Shown: positions 1-5,129 of the stretch, in pieces
Layout of the letters: each line of letters opens with the position of its first letter
How positions within the stretch are numbered: position 1 is the stretch's first letter
Origin: Desulfamplus sp.
GTDB lineage: Bacteria; Desulfobacterota; Desulfobacteria; Desulfobacterales; Desulfobacteraceae
Direction: 5' to 3'
NCBI GenBank assembly: GCA_015233755.1
Contig: JADFXA010000177.1
Coordinates: 1 to 5,129, forward strand
DNA length: 5,129 bases
Program-made: the position numbers and the translations under genes
Notes under the pieces: generated by a model
Seen by the model: the letters and a program-made list of their open reading frames with translations, nothing else
What the model was told of the DNA's origin: nothing
Database searches by the model: none

Positions 1-917
1 GACTCTGTAAGATCAACATATTTTCCTACAATCGCAATATTTACAGAATGTCTTGGATTTTTAAGTTTTTCAACCATATCACGCCACTCTTCAAGACGTG
101 GCGCTCTTGCCCAGATATTTAGTTTTTGTAAAATCTTGTCGCCTAAACCTTCGCTGTTATAGACAAGCGGAACTTCATATATGCAATCAACATCTTTTGC
201 AGTAAAGACAGAATCTTTATCAATATTGCAAAAAAGAGCTATTTTTGCCTTTATTTCAGGGGATAGATAGCGATCAGTTCTGCACAAAAGAATATCTGGC
301 TGAATACCTATGCTTCTTAGCTCCTTAACACTGTGCTGAGTTGGTTTTGTCTTAAGCTCTCCAGCAGTGCCAATATACGGAACAAGGGTAAGGTGGATAT
401 AAATTACATTATTCTTTCCAACATCAGCTCTAAATTGGCGGATTGCCTCTAAAAATGGCAAAGATTCAATATCTCCTATTGTGCCGCCAATCTCAACAAT
501 AACAACATCAGCACCATCAGAGACAAGGGTAATACACTGCTTTATCTCATCTGTGATATGGGGAATGACCTGAACAGTTCCACCAAGATACTCACCGCGC
601 CTCTCTTTTGTGATGACAGAGTGGTAAATCTTGCCAGTTGTAAAGTTGTTATTTTTCCCAAGTTTTGCGGTTGTAAAACGCTCATAGTGTCCAAGGTCAA
701 GGTCAGTTTCAGCACCATCATCAGTTACAAATACTTCGCCGTGCTGAAAAGGGTTCATTGTTCCTGGATCAACATTTATATAAGGATCAAGTTTTTGTAT
801 TGTTACTGTAAGGCCTCTACTCTCAAGCAATAGACCTATAGCGGCAGATGCCAAACCTTTACCAAGGGAGGATAAAACACCTCCAGTAACAAAAATATAT
901 TTAGTTGTCTCTCCCAT
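1..917 (-). CDS. pyrG: CTP synthase, N-terminal part (runs off left edge)
   Basis: CTP synthase makes CTP from UTP, ATP and glutamine in the cytoplasm, the last step of de novo pyrimidine nucleotide synthesis. I translated 305 codons from the ATG at 915-917. The P-loop GGVLSSLGKG is at residues 12-21, followed by KLDPYINVDPGTMNPFQHGE (42-61) and GAETDLDLGHYERF (68-81). The Mg-binding residues match E. coli D72 and E140 as D74 and E142 (in VEIGGTIGDIES), and KERRGEYLGGTVQVIPH is at 104-120. The visible part covers the whole amidoligase (synthetase) domain and the start of the linker (IAIVGKYVDLTES). The C-terminal class I glutaminase domain lies beyond the window, so this is an edge truncation, not a broken gene. 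The start is two bases after the eno stop, with AGAGGAG (932-938) inside eno as the only visible ribosome site, 14 bases away, which is rather long. It is the second gene of an eno-pyrG operon. Its identity is secure. Confidence 0.97.
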   Translation of the reverse strand, partial: MGETTKYIFVTGGVLSSLGKGLASAAIGLLLESRGLTVTIQKLDPYINVDPGTMNPFQHGEVFVTDDGAETDLDLGHYERFTTAKLGKNNNFTTGKIYHSVITKERRGEYLGGTVQVIPHITDEIKQCITLVSDGADVVIVEIGGTIGDIESLPFLEAIRQFRADVGKNNVIYIHLTLVPYIGTAGELKTKPTQHSVKELRSIGIQPDILLCRTDRYLSPEIKAKIALFCNIDKDSVFTAKDVDCIYEVPLVYNSEGLGDKILQKLNIWARAPRLEEWRDMVEKLKNPRHSVNIAIVGKYVDLTE

Positions 918-919
918 TT

Positions 920-2191
920 TTAAAGAAATAGCTCCTCTGGAAAAAGTGCACCTACACCAAGCTCCTCTTCAATTCTAATTAGCTGATTATACTTTGCAAT
1001 TCTGTCACTTCTTGACATTGAACCAGTTTTTATCTGACCGCTATTTACTGCAACTGCAAGATCTGCAATAAAAGAGTCTTCCGTTTCACCAGAACGGTGA
1101 GAAATAACAGTGGTGTATCCTGAAGTTTTTGCCATTAAAATAGTATCTAAAGTTTCTGTGACTGTACCAATCTGATTTAATTTAATAAGAATTGAGTTTC
1201 CGACTCCATCAGCTATACCTTTTCTGAATATATCTGGATTAGTAACAAAAATGTCATCACCAACAATCTGAAGCTCATCTCCAAGACGCTGTGTCATCAT
1301 CTGCCAATTTGCCCAATCTTGTTCTGCCAAGCCATCTTCAATTGAGCAGAGTGGAAATCTTGTTTTAAGGTCTTCATAGTAATCCACAAGAGCTTCTGCT
1401 GAAAGCTCTTTACCCTCTGAAGCAAATATATATTTACCATTTTTGTAAAATTCACTTGCTGCTGCGTCTAAAGCAATTCCTATATCTTTGCCAGGACGAT
1501 ACCCAGCGGACTCAATTGCATTTACTATATATTCTAAAGCCTCTTCATTTGATTTAAGATTTGGTGCAAATCCACCCTCATCACCAACTGCAGTGTTTAG
1601 ACCTGCCTTGTTGAGGATTCCTCTTAAACAGTGAAATGTTTCAGCTCCCATTCTAACAGCTTCAACAATTGATGTAGCACCATAAGGAACTATCATAAAC
1701 TCTTGAATATCAAGGTTATTTGGTGCGTGAGCTCCTCCATTAATAACATTCATCATAGGAACAGGAAGAACTCTTGCGGTTATTCCACCAATATGACGAA
1801 ACAGAGAAATACCAGCAGCATTTGCAGCAGCTCTTGCAGCAGCCATTGACACTCCTAAAATTGCATTTGCACCAAGCCTTGATTTGTTCTCTGTGCCATC
1901 AATGTCAATCATTGTTCTGTCAAGACCCGCTTGATCCATTGCATCAAATCCAATAATTTCAGGAGCAATAACTTCATTAACATTAGCAACAGCATTCATA
2001 ACACCCTTGCCAGAGTAACGATTTTGTGAGTTATCCCTCATCTCCAGAGCTTCACGAGTTCCAGTTGAAGCACCAGATGGAACAGCAGCTCTTCCCTTTG
2101 ATCCGCAAGCAAGAACAAGATCAACCTCTACCGTTGGGTTTCCTCTTGAATCTAAAATCTCCCTTGCATTTACACTTATTATCTCGGTCAT
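920..2191 (-). CDS. eno: Enolase (phosphopyruvate hydratase)
   Basis: Enolase interconverts 2-phosphoglycerate and phosphoenolpyruvate in glycolysis and gluconeogenesis; it is cytosolic and Mg-dependent. The 423-residue protein is complete and near the usual 415-435. The N-terminal domain opens with AREILDSRGNPTVEV (9-23). The mobile loop PSGASTGTREA is at 38-48, with S42. GGAHAPNNLDIQEF (152-165) holds H155 and E164, and GDEGGFAP (203-210) holds E205, which corresponds to the E. coli proton donor E208. The metal ligands are D242, E285 (SIEDGLAEQDW) and D312 (GDDIFVTNP). The family signature ILIKLNQIGTVTET (334-347) carries the catalytic base K337. SHRSGETED (364-372) and IKTGS with K388 complete the site. 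Every residue I can align is present. The ATG at 2189-2191 is preceded by AGAGGGG 11 bases upstream. A consensus-like promoter lies in the divergent intergenic region, and pyrG follows at once, so eno leads the transcript. Confidence 0.98.
   Translation of the reverse strand: MTEIISVNAREILDSRGNPTVEVDLVLACGSKGRAAVPSGASTGTREALEMRDNSQNRYSGKGVMNAVANVNEVIAPEIIGFDAMDQAGLDRTMIDIDGTENKSRLGANAILGVSMAAARAAANAAGISLFRHIGGITARVLPVPMMNVINGGAHAPNNLDIQEFMIVPYGATSIVEAVRMGAETFHCLRGILNKAGLNTAVGDEGGFAPNLKSNEEALEYIVNAIESAGYRPGKDIGIALDAAASEFYKNGKYIFASEGKELSAEALVDYYEDLKTRFPLCSIEDGLAEQDWANWQMMTQRLGDELQIVGDDIFVTNPDIFRKGIADGVGNSILIKLNQIGTVTETLDTILMAKTSGYTTVISHRSGETEDSFIADLAVAVNSGQIKTGSMSRSDRIAKYNQLIRIEEELGVGALFPEELFL
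932..938 (-). promoter_or_regulatory. Probable pyrG ribosome binding site inside the end of eno
   Basis: On the minus strand AGAGGAG lies within the last codons of eno, 14 bases before the pyrG ATG. The match to the anti-Shine-Dalgarno sequence is good but the spacing is longer than the usual 5-10 bases. Because the eno stop is only two bases from the pyrG start, ribosomes ending eno could help initiate pyrG (inference). Confidence 0.5.
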
Positions 2192-2201
2192 ATTGATACA
2201 A

Positions 2202-2208
2202 TCCCCTC
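2202..2208 (-). promoter_or_regulatory. eno ribosome binding site
   Basis: On the minus strand the leader reads AATAGAGGGGA, with its GAGG core upstream of the eno ATG. The run of four G ends 11 bases before the start. It is the only purine-rich site near the start and fixes the choice of ATG. The same 11 bases recur upstream of the cysteine-rich gene at 5080-5090. Confidence 0.6.
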
Positions 2209-2271
2209 TATTTAAAAATGTTATTTAAAAATTAAAATTTAATTTGAAAAAGTAGTTTAAAAAAATACAAG

Positions 2272-2300
2272 TTAATATAACACCATCTTTACTCTGTCAA
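2272..2300 (-). promoter_or_regulatory. Predicted sigma70-type promoter of the eno-pyrG operon
   Basis: On the minus strand there is a perfect -35 hexamer TTGACA (2295-2300), a 17-base spacer, then TATTAA (2272-2277), which matches four of six bases of the -10 consensus. A shifted -10, TATATT, with a 15-base spacer is also possible. Transcription would start near 2265, giving a leader of about 74 bases rich in A and T. The perfect -35 with ideal spacing fits a strongly expressed glycolytic gene. No operator-like repeat overlaps it. Confidence 0.65.
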
Positions 2301-2421
2301 TTTTTTGTTTAGTATTGAAGAGATAGCCCCAATTTTATTACTATTTAGCAATTCACCCATTTGTTGACTTTTTAGCTCTATATGGTAATTGAAATCACAC
2401 TAATCAATCCAAATAACTCTT

Positions 2422-2427
2422 TATAAT
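2422..2427 (+). promoter_or_regulatory. Possible -10 box for truA
   Basis: TATAAT is a perfect -10 hexamer, but no good -35 lies at 16-18 bases. The nearest candidates, TTGAAA at 2389-2394 and TTGACT at 2364-2369, are too far away to pair with it. If used, transcription would start near 2434 and leave a leader of only about 13 bases. In AT-rich DNA such hexamers also occur by chance. Confidence 0.35.
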
Positions 2428-2446
2428 AACCATTTAGATTTATACA

Positions 2447-3298
2447 ATGAAAATGGAAAAAAACTTCAAAATTATCGTAGAATATGATGGCACTCATTTT
2501 GATGGATGGCAGGTTCAAAAAAAAGGAATTACAGTTCAAGGAGAGCTTGAGAAAGCACTCTCCATGATTTTAAATCAACCAATCAAAGTTATTGGCTCAG
2601 GCAGAACAGATGCGGGAGTGCATGCTATAGGGCAAGTTGCAAATTTTCATGCTGCAATAGATAATGTTAAATTAGATATAATATCTCAAACTATTCTTAA
2701 AGGGCTTAACAGTATAATAAAAACTCCGATTATTATAAAATCGTGCAATACTGTAGATCCTTATTTTCACGCACGATATAATGCTATCTCTAAAGAGTAT
2801 CACTACCACATTTTAAATAGTGATATGCCATCTGCTTTAGGTAGAGATTATGCGTGGCATATAAAGCAGGGTCTTGATATGTATAAGATGAAAATGTGCT
2901 GTGATATGCTAACAGGAGAACATGATTTTAAATCATTTGAAGCAAGTGGAAGCCCAAGAATCCATACAATAAGAAAAATCTACAGTGCAAATATGGAATA
3001 TCTAAATATAAAAAAACTTAAATCAGATAGTTTTATTAATACCATCCCCCAAATCCCCTTATTAGATGAAGATGCAGATGCATATTTGGGCGTTAAAGAG
3101 CATATTATATTTAAAATTGTGGGTAATGGTTTTTTACGTTTTATGGTTAGGAATATAGTTGGGACTCTCGTAATGGTAGGATTATCAAAGATAACACCAG
3201 AATATTTTAGGGAAATTCTCAATTCAAGAAATAGAACCCTTGCAGGTGCAACTGCTCCTGCAAGGGGACTGTTTTTAATGCGTGTAAATTATGAGTAA
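2447..3298 (+). CDS. truA: tRNA pseudouridine(38-40) synthase TruA
   Basis: TruA converts uridines 38, 39 and 40 of the tRNA anticodon arm to pseudouridine in the cytoplasm. The 283-residue protein shows EYDGTHFDGWQ (12-22), VQGELEKAL (30-38), the catalytic loop GSGRTDAGVHA (50-60) with the nucleophile Asp55, and FHARYNAISKEYHYHI (107-122) with the conserved active-site Tyr118. GEHDFKSFEASGSP (157-170), FLRFMVRNIVGTL (229-241) and the C-terminal GATAPARGLFL (267-277) follow. It is somewhat longer than usual (about 245-270; E. coli 270). The excess lies at about residues 188-217, between the IYSANMEY strand and HIIFKIVGNGFL, a stretch containing acidic and proline residues. No Shine-Dalgarno sequence is visible before the ATG at 2447, and a second ATG two codons on is equally possible. 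The gene stands alone, divergent from eno and convergent with the aminotransferase. Its identity is secure. Confidence 0.97.
   Translation: MKMEKNFKIIVEYDGTHFDGWQVQKKGITVQGELEKALSMILNQPIKVIGSGRTDAGVHAIGQVANFHAAIDNVKLDIISQTILKGLNSIIKTPIIIKSCNTVDPYFHARYNAISKEYHYHILNSDMPSALGRDYAWHIKQGLDMYKMKMCCDMLTGEHDFKSFEASGSPRIHTIRKIYSANMEYLNIKKLKSDSFINTIPQIPLLDEDADAYLGVKEHIIFKIVGNGFLRFMVRNIVGTLVMVGLSKITPEYFREILNSRNRTLAGATAPARGLFLMRVNYE
3237..3276 (+). other. Strong hairpin with T-run inside the 3' end of truA
   Basis: CCCTTGCAGG (3237-3246) and CCTGCAAGGG (3257-3266) are perfect 10-base inverted arms. Inside them a T-T mismatch and two further pairs close a four-base loop. Five bases after the stem comes TTTTT (3272-3276). 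This resembles an intrinsic terminator, but it lies inside the codons for the conserved LAGATAPARG motif, just before the truA stop. It could help end truA transcripts or be a by-product of the coding sequence. Confidence 0.35.
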
Positions 3299-3318
3299 TT
3301 AACTATTTTACTCATAAT
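3288..3318. terminator. Inverted repeat across the truA stop, possible weak bidirectional terminator
   Basis: Perfect 11-base arms (3288-3298 and 3308-3318) flank a nine-base loop. The left arm includes the last sense codons and the TAA of truA. The position between convergent genes suits a shared terminator. However, the stem has only two G-C pairs and neither side has a proper T-run, so strength would be low. It could also be an mRNA 3'-end stabilising structure or a chance AT palindrome. Confidence 0.35.
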
Positions 3319-3348
3319 AATTCAAATGAATCTTTATGGTAGGGGCAT

Positions 3349-4716
3349 TTAATTTAGTTTTCTTAACTCATTGATACCTTGAAGAACCATATCAAATAGA
3401 AGTTTGATCTGATCTTGTTCAAGACAAGAGAATGCAACCCTTATATTATCCTTTCCAAGTGAGATAAGGCCAATACCATAATTATCAAGCATGTGCAGAC
3501 GCAATGTTTCGGCATCTACATCTTTAAGGCGTATGCACATAAAGTAACCAGAGTTAAAAGGATATACATCCCAAGCATCGCTATAAATAGGGTCTTTTAA
3601 CACCTCTTTTATAGCCAATGCTCTTGACTTTAGTAGATCAAATTTCTCTTGCTTATATTTAGGATAATTTTCATCTTCCATTGATTTTAGCACAACTGAT
3701 TGACTAAGATGCGATGCATTAGAGACGCATCCACGAATACAACCAGCAGTTTTTTTCTCCAAGGCAAAGTAAAGATCGCTTAAAGAAGGTTTTTTAGAAG
3801 AAGACGAACACCCAGAAACTGCAACTGAAGAGTCAGAATCTACACCAACTCCATAAGTTACAAAACCCGTTCTAAGCCCCCAAACATAATCCTCTTTAGT
3901 TGCTCCATCTAATTTTACAGCAACAAGACGTTTATCTGCACCAGTAAGAAGAGAAAAGATAGACTCTTTCATAGTCTCTTGTTCGTAAAACAGACCAAAA
4001 TAGGCATCATCACATCCAACTACAACATTAGAGCCATGTTTTGCAACACCAATCAAAATTGAAGAGACCCTCTTTGCCTCATCAACAGATAACGTGTATC
4101 CTGTAGGATTATGAGGAAAATTAAGCAGCACAACAACTTTCTTATTGTTAGAAGACTCTCTTAAAATAGTATGCTCAAAAGAGTCAATATCTATCTGTTT
4201 AAGATCAGGCGTATAGGTATTATATTGCACGATTTTGGCTCGATTTCTTATGCCAAAGGTCATGCTATAATTCCCCCACATCATATCAGGCAATATAACA
4301 GTATCACCAGCATCAACCCATAAGTCTGAAAAAGTGCTTACAGAGTGAGTAATTCCACCCGTTACAACAGGAAGACTTATCTCTTTTCCGACAAGAGAAG
4401 GATTTTTTTGAAAAAGAGCGTGTTTCCATTTTTCTCTGAGTTCAGGCACTCCAAATGATGATGCGTAAGGTAAAAAATTGTCAGGATCGATGCCATTTAT
4501 AAGAGCTGTTATAGATGGCAATGCCATCACTCTATTGTTTTGCTTTGCAATACCTATTGTTGCGTTTATTTTGTGTGCCTTTTGTTTAGCTTCAGCACTT
4601 TGAGTTAATATTCCTTTGGGGAAATAGAGTTTTTTCCCCATTTCCGATAACATCTCCAAAATATGGGGATTCACATTTTCTATAATAGAATTCAATTCTG
4701 CAGCAAGGGGATTCAT
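3349..4716 (-). CDS. Fold-type-I PLP-dependent aminotransferase, class I/II, substrate unassigned
   Basis: This cytosolic pyridoxal-phosphate enzyme of the aspartate aminotransferase superfamily (455 residues) should transfer an amino group between an amino acid and a 2-oxo acid. It shows Y84 in YASSFGVPELREKW, the phosphate-loop TGGITHS (119-125), NFPHNPTGY (199-207), D236 and Y239 in GCDDAYFG contacting the ring, Schiff-base Lys274 in DGATKEDYVWGLRTGF with Arg282 eight residues on, and Arg426 in NIRVAFS, the likely carboxylate-binding arginine. All catalytic positions are intact. The TKEDYVWGLRTGF form is not that of the common AspC or HisC enzymes, and I will not name a substrate. Residues 292-312 form a Ser- and Lys-rich stretch (GCSSSSKKPS) that looks like an inserted surface loop. 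The ATG at 4714-4716 has a weak AGGA (4729-4732) 12 bases upstream. It lies 39 bases downstream of the cysteine-rich gene, with no promoter seen between, so co-transcription is likely. Confidence 0.93.
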   Translation of the reverse strand: MNPLAAELNSIIENVNPHILEMLSEMGKKLYFPKGILTQSAEAKQKAHKINATIGIAKQNNRVMALPSITALINGIDPDNFLPYASSFGVPELREKWKHALFQKNPSLVGKEISLPVVTGGITHSVSTFSDLWVDAGDTVILPDMMWGNYSMTFGIRNRAKIVQYNTYTPDLKQIDIDSFEHTILRESSNNKKVVVLLNFPHNPTGYTLSVDEAKRVSSILIGVAKHGSNVVVGCDDAYFGLFYEQETMKESIFSLLTGADKRLVAVKLDGATKEDYVWGLRTGFVTYGVGVDSDSSVAVSGCSSSSKKPSLSDLYFALEKKTAGCIRGCVSNASHLSQSVVLKSMEDENYPKYKQEKFDLLKSRALAIKEVLKDPIYSDAWDVYPFNSGYFMCIRLKDVDAETLRLHMLDNYGIGLISLGKDNIRVAFSCLEQDQIKLLFDMVLQGINELRKLN

Positions 4717-4755
4717 ATTAGATATTTTTCCTAATGTTGCTAATTTATATTAAGC

Positions 4756-5028
4756 CTATTTTCTCTTTGATGCTTTAATTGGATTGAGTTTCTGTTTCTT
4801 AACTTCAACAACAACTTTAGCATGAGTTGCAAGGTTGCAAATACCATTTTTCCATTTGATCGATGGATCTGGAGCTGCGGTGCAGAATTTTCCATTAGCA
4901 TTTTCTACAATCCTCTGGCATCCTTCACACTTCTCAACTATAGGTTTACACTCTCCGCCATTATATTTACAGCCACTATTTGACATAAAAACACATTCAT
5001 CACCGTTTCTTACAGTTGTACAGATCAT
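4756..5028 (-). CDS. PxxKW-family cysteine-rich small protein
   Basis: This 90-residue protein has eight cysteines (3, 12, 20, 27, 34, 37, 49, 64), including a CEGC pair (34-37), the PSIKW motif (55-59) and a lysine-rich tail ending LNPIKASKRK. The pattern (start M-x-C-x-T, ECVFM, GCKYNGG, C-x2-C, APDPSIKW, CNLATH) matches what I recall as the PxxKW cysteine-rich family of Desulfobacterota. Its function is unknown to me. The cysteines suggest metal or Fe-S binding or disulfides (inference). There is no signal peptide or membrane segment, so it should be cytosolic. I chose the ATG at 5026-5028 because GGAG (5038-5041) sits nine bases upstream and the family begins there. A TTG at 5071-5073 would add 15 residues (VSIIFLKNY region) and also has a purine-rich AGAGGGG seven bases upstream. 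The aminotransferase follows 39 bases downstream. Confidence 0.88.
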   Translation of the reverse strand: MICTTVRNGDECVFMSNSGCKYNGGECKPIVEKCEGCQRIVENANGKFCTAAPDPSIKWKNGICNLATHAKVVVEVKKQKLNPIKASKRK

Positions 5029-5037
5029 TTGCTTAAA

Positions 5038-5041
5038 CTCC
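5038..5041 (-). promoter_or_regulatory. Ribosome binding site deciding the cysteine-rich protein start
   Basis: GGAG on the minus strand lies nine bases before the ATG at 5026-5028. This supports the 90-residue form over the longer 105-residue form starting at a TTG. Confidence 0.55.
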
Positions 5042-5064
5042 GTATAGTTTTTTAAAAAAATAAT

Positions 5065-5082
5065 GGAAACCAATTGGTTTCC
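5065..5082. promoter_or_regulatory. Perfect 18-bp palindrome, candidate operator
   Basis: GGAAACCAATTGGTTTCC is a perfect 9+9 palindrome without a spacer. It lies 36 bases upstream of the cysteine-rich gene's ATG, and a TATTAA (5089-5094), a possible -10, is just upstream of it on the minus strand. Symmetry, length and place fit a binding site for a dimeric regulator near the transcription start. As RNA it has no loop, so it is more likely to act as DNA. No regulator is encoded in the window, and the -35 is not recognisable. Confidence 0.45.
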
Positions 5083-5129
5083 CCTCTATTAATAACCATT
5101 TTTAATTTTATTACCTTTAATTGAATAAA

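Larger units (their letters stand above)
2192..2446. other. Divergent eno / truA promoter region
   Basis: This 255-base non-coding stretch separates two divergent genes and must hold the promoters of both. It is very AT-rich, especially next to eno. I see no tRNA, small open reading frame with a ribosome site, or convincing riboswitch. An A/T-only near-palindrome at 2229-2245 (8-base arms around one base) lies in the eno leader, and in such composition it may be chance. Confidence 0.8.

Noticed and set aside
1..10. Possible truncated or broken pyrG lacking the glutaminase domain
   Set aside because: The frame is open up to the window edge with normal family sequence, so the missing part is due to the window limit.
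558..833. Open frame of 91 codons on the plus strand opposite pyrG
   Set aside because: It lies fully antisense to the conserved N-terminal domain of CTP synthase, has no ribosome site and encodes no recognisable protein; it is a shadow frame.
1774..1956. Open frame of 60 codons on the plus strand opposite eno, rich in Gln and Leu
   Set aside because: The Gln/Leu-rich composition is the antisense of the Ala-rich enolase stretch (AAARAAANAAG); there is no independent support.
2229..2245. A/T-only near-palindrome in the eno leader
   Set aside because: The arms contain only A and T in a stretch that is nearly all A and T, so chance symmetry is likely; no other operator feature is present.
2517..2524. 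Run of eight A in truA as a possible frameshift site
   Set aside because: The run is read as Gln-Lys-Lys in frame, the A-run is not in the phase of a -1 slippery heptamer, and TruA motifs continue in frame on both sides.
2980..3222. Open frame of 80 codons on the minus strand opposite truA
   Set aside because: It is antisense to conserved TruA motifs, and nothing in the translation resembles a known domain.
4835..5047. Open frame of 70 codons on the plus strand opposite the cysteine-rich gene
   Set aside because: The conserved eight-cysteine pattern and PSIKW motif are on the minus strand; this frame is its shadow.

Overview
The window is AT-rich (by eye well under 40% G+C), densely coded bacterial DNA holding five protein-coding genes and no mobile element, CRISPR array or RNA gene that I can recognise. 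Four genes lie on the minus strand and one, truA, on the plus strand. The best lineage clue is the small cysteine-rich protein at the right end. It carries a PxxKW motif (PSIKW), which I know mainly from Desulfobacterota and related former Deltaproteobacteria, so an AT-rich member of that group is a reasonable but unproven guess.

Layout, left to right. Positions 1-917 (minus) hold the first 305 codons of pyrG (CTP synthase), running off the left edge before the glutaminase domain. Positions 920-2191 (minus) hold eno (enolase), complete, ending two bases before the pyrG start, so the two are almost certainly co-transcribed eno-pyrG. Positions 2192-2446 form a divergent promoter region, with a consensus-like promoter for eno and a weaker one for truA. 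Positions 2447-3298 (plus) hold truA (tRNA pseudouridine-38/39/40 synthase) with an unusual internal insertion. A 50-base convergent gap with an inverted repeat follows. Positions 3349-4716 (minus) hold a fold-type-I PLP aminotransferase. Positions 4756-5028 (minus) hold the PxxKW cysteine-rich small protein, 39 bases upstream of the aminotransferase and probably in the same transcript. A perfect 18-bp palindrome lies just upstream of it.

Biologically this is mostly housekeeping: glycolysis (eno), CTP supply (pyrG) and tRNA anticodon-arm modification (truA). The less understood part is the pair at the right end, an uncharacterised eight-cysteine protein next to an aminotransferase of unassigned substrate, preceded by a possible operator. 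I see no evidence for a new multi-gene system. The points worth checking are this pair and its palindrome, the insertion in TruA, the Ser-rich insert in the aminotransferase, and two hairpins near the end of truA.
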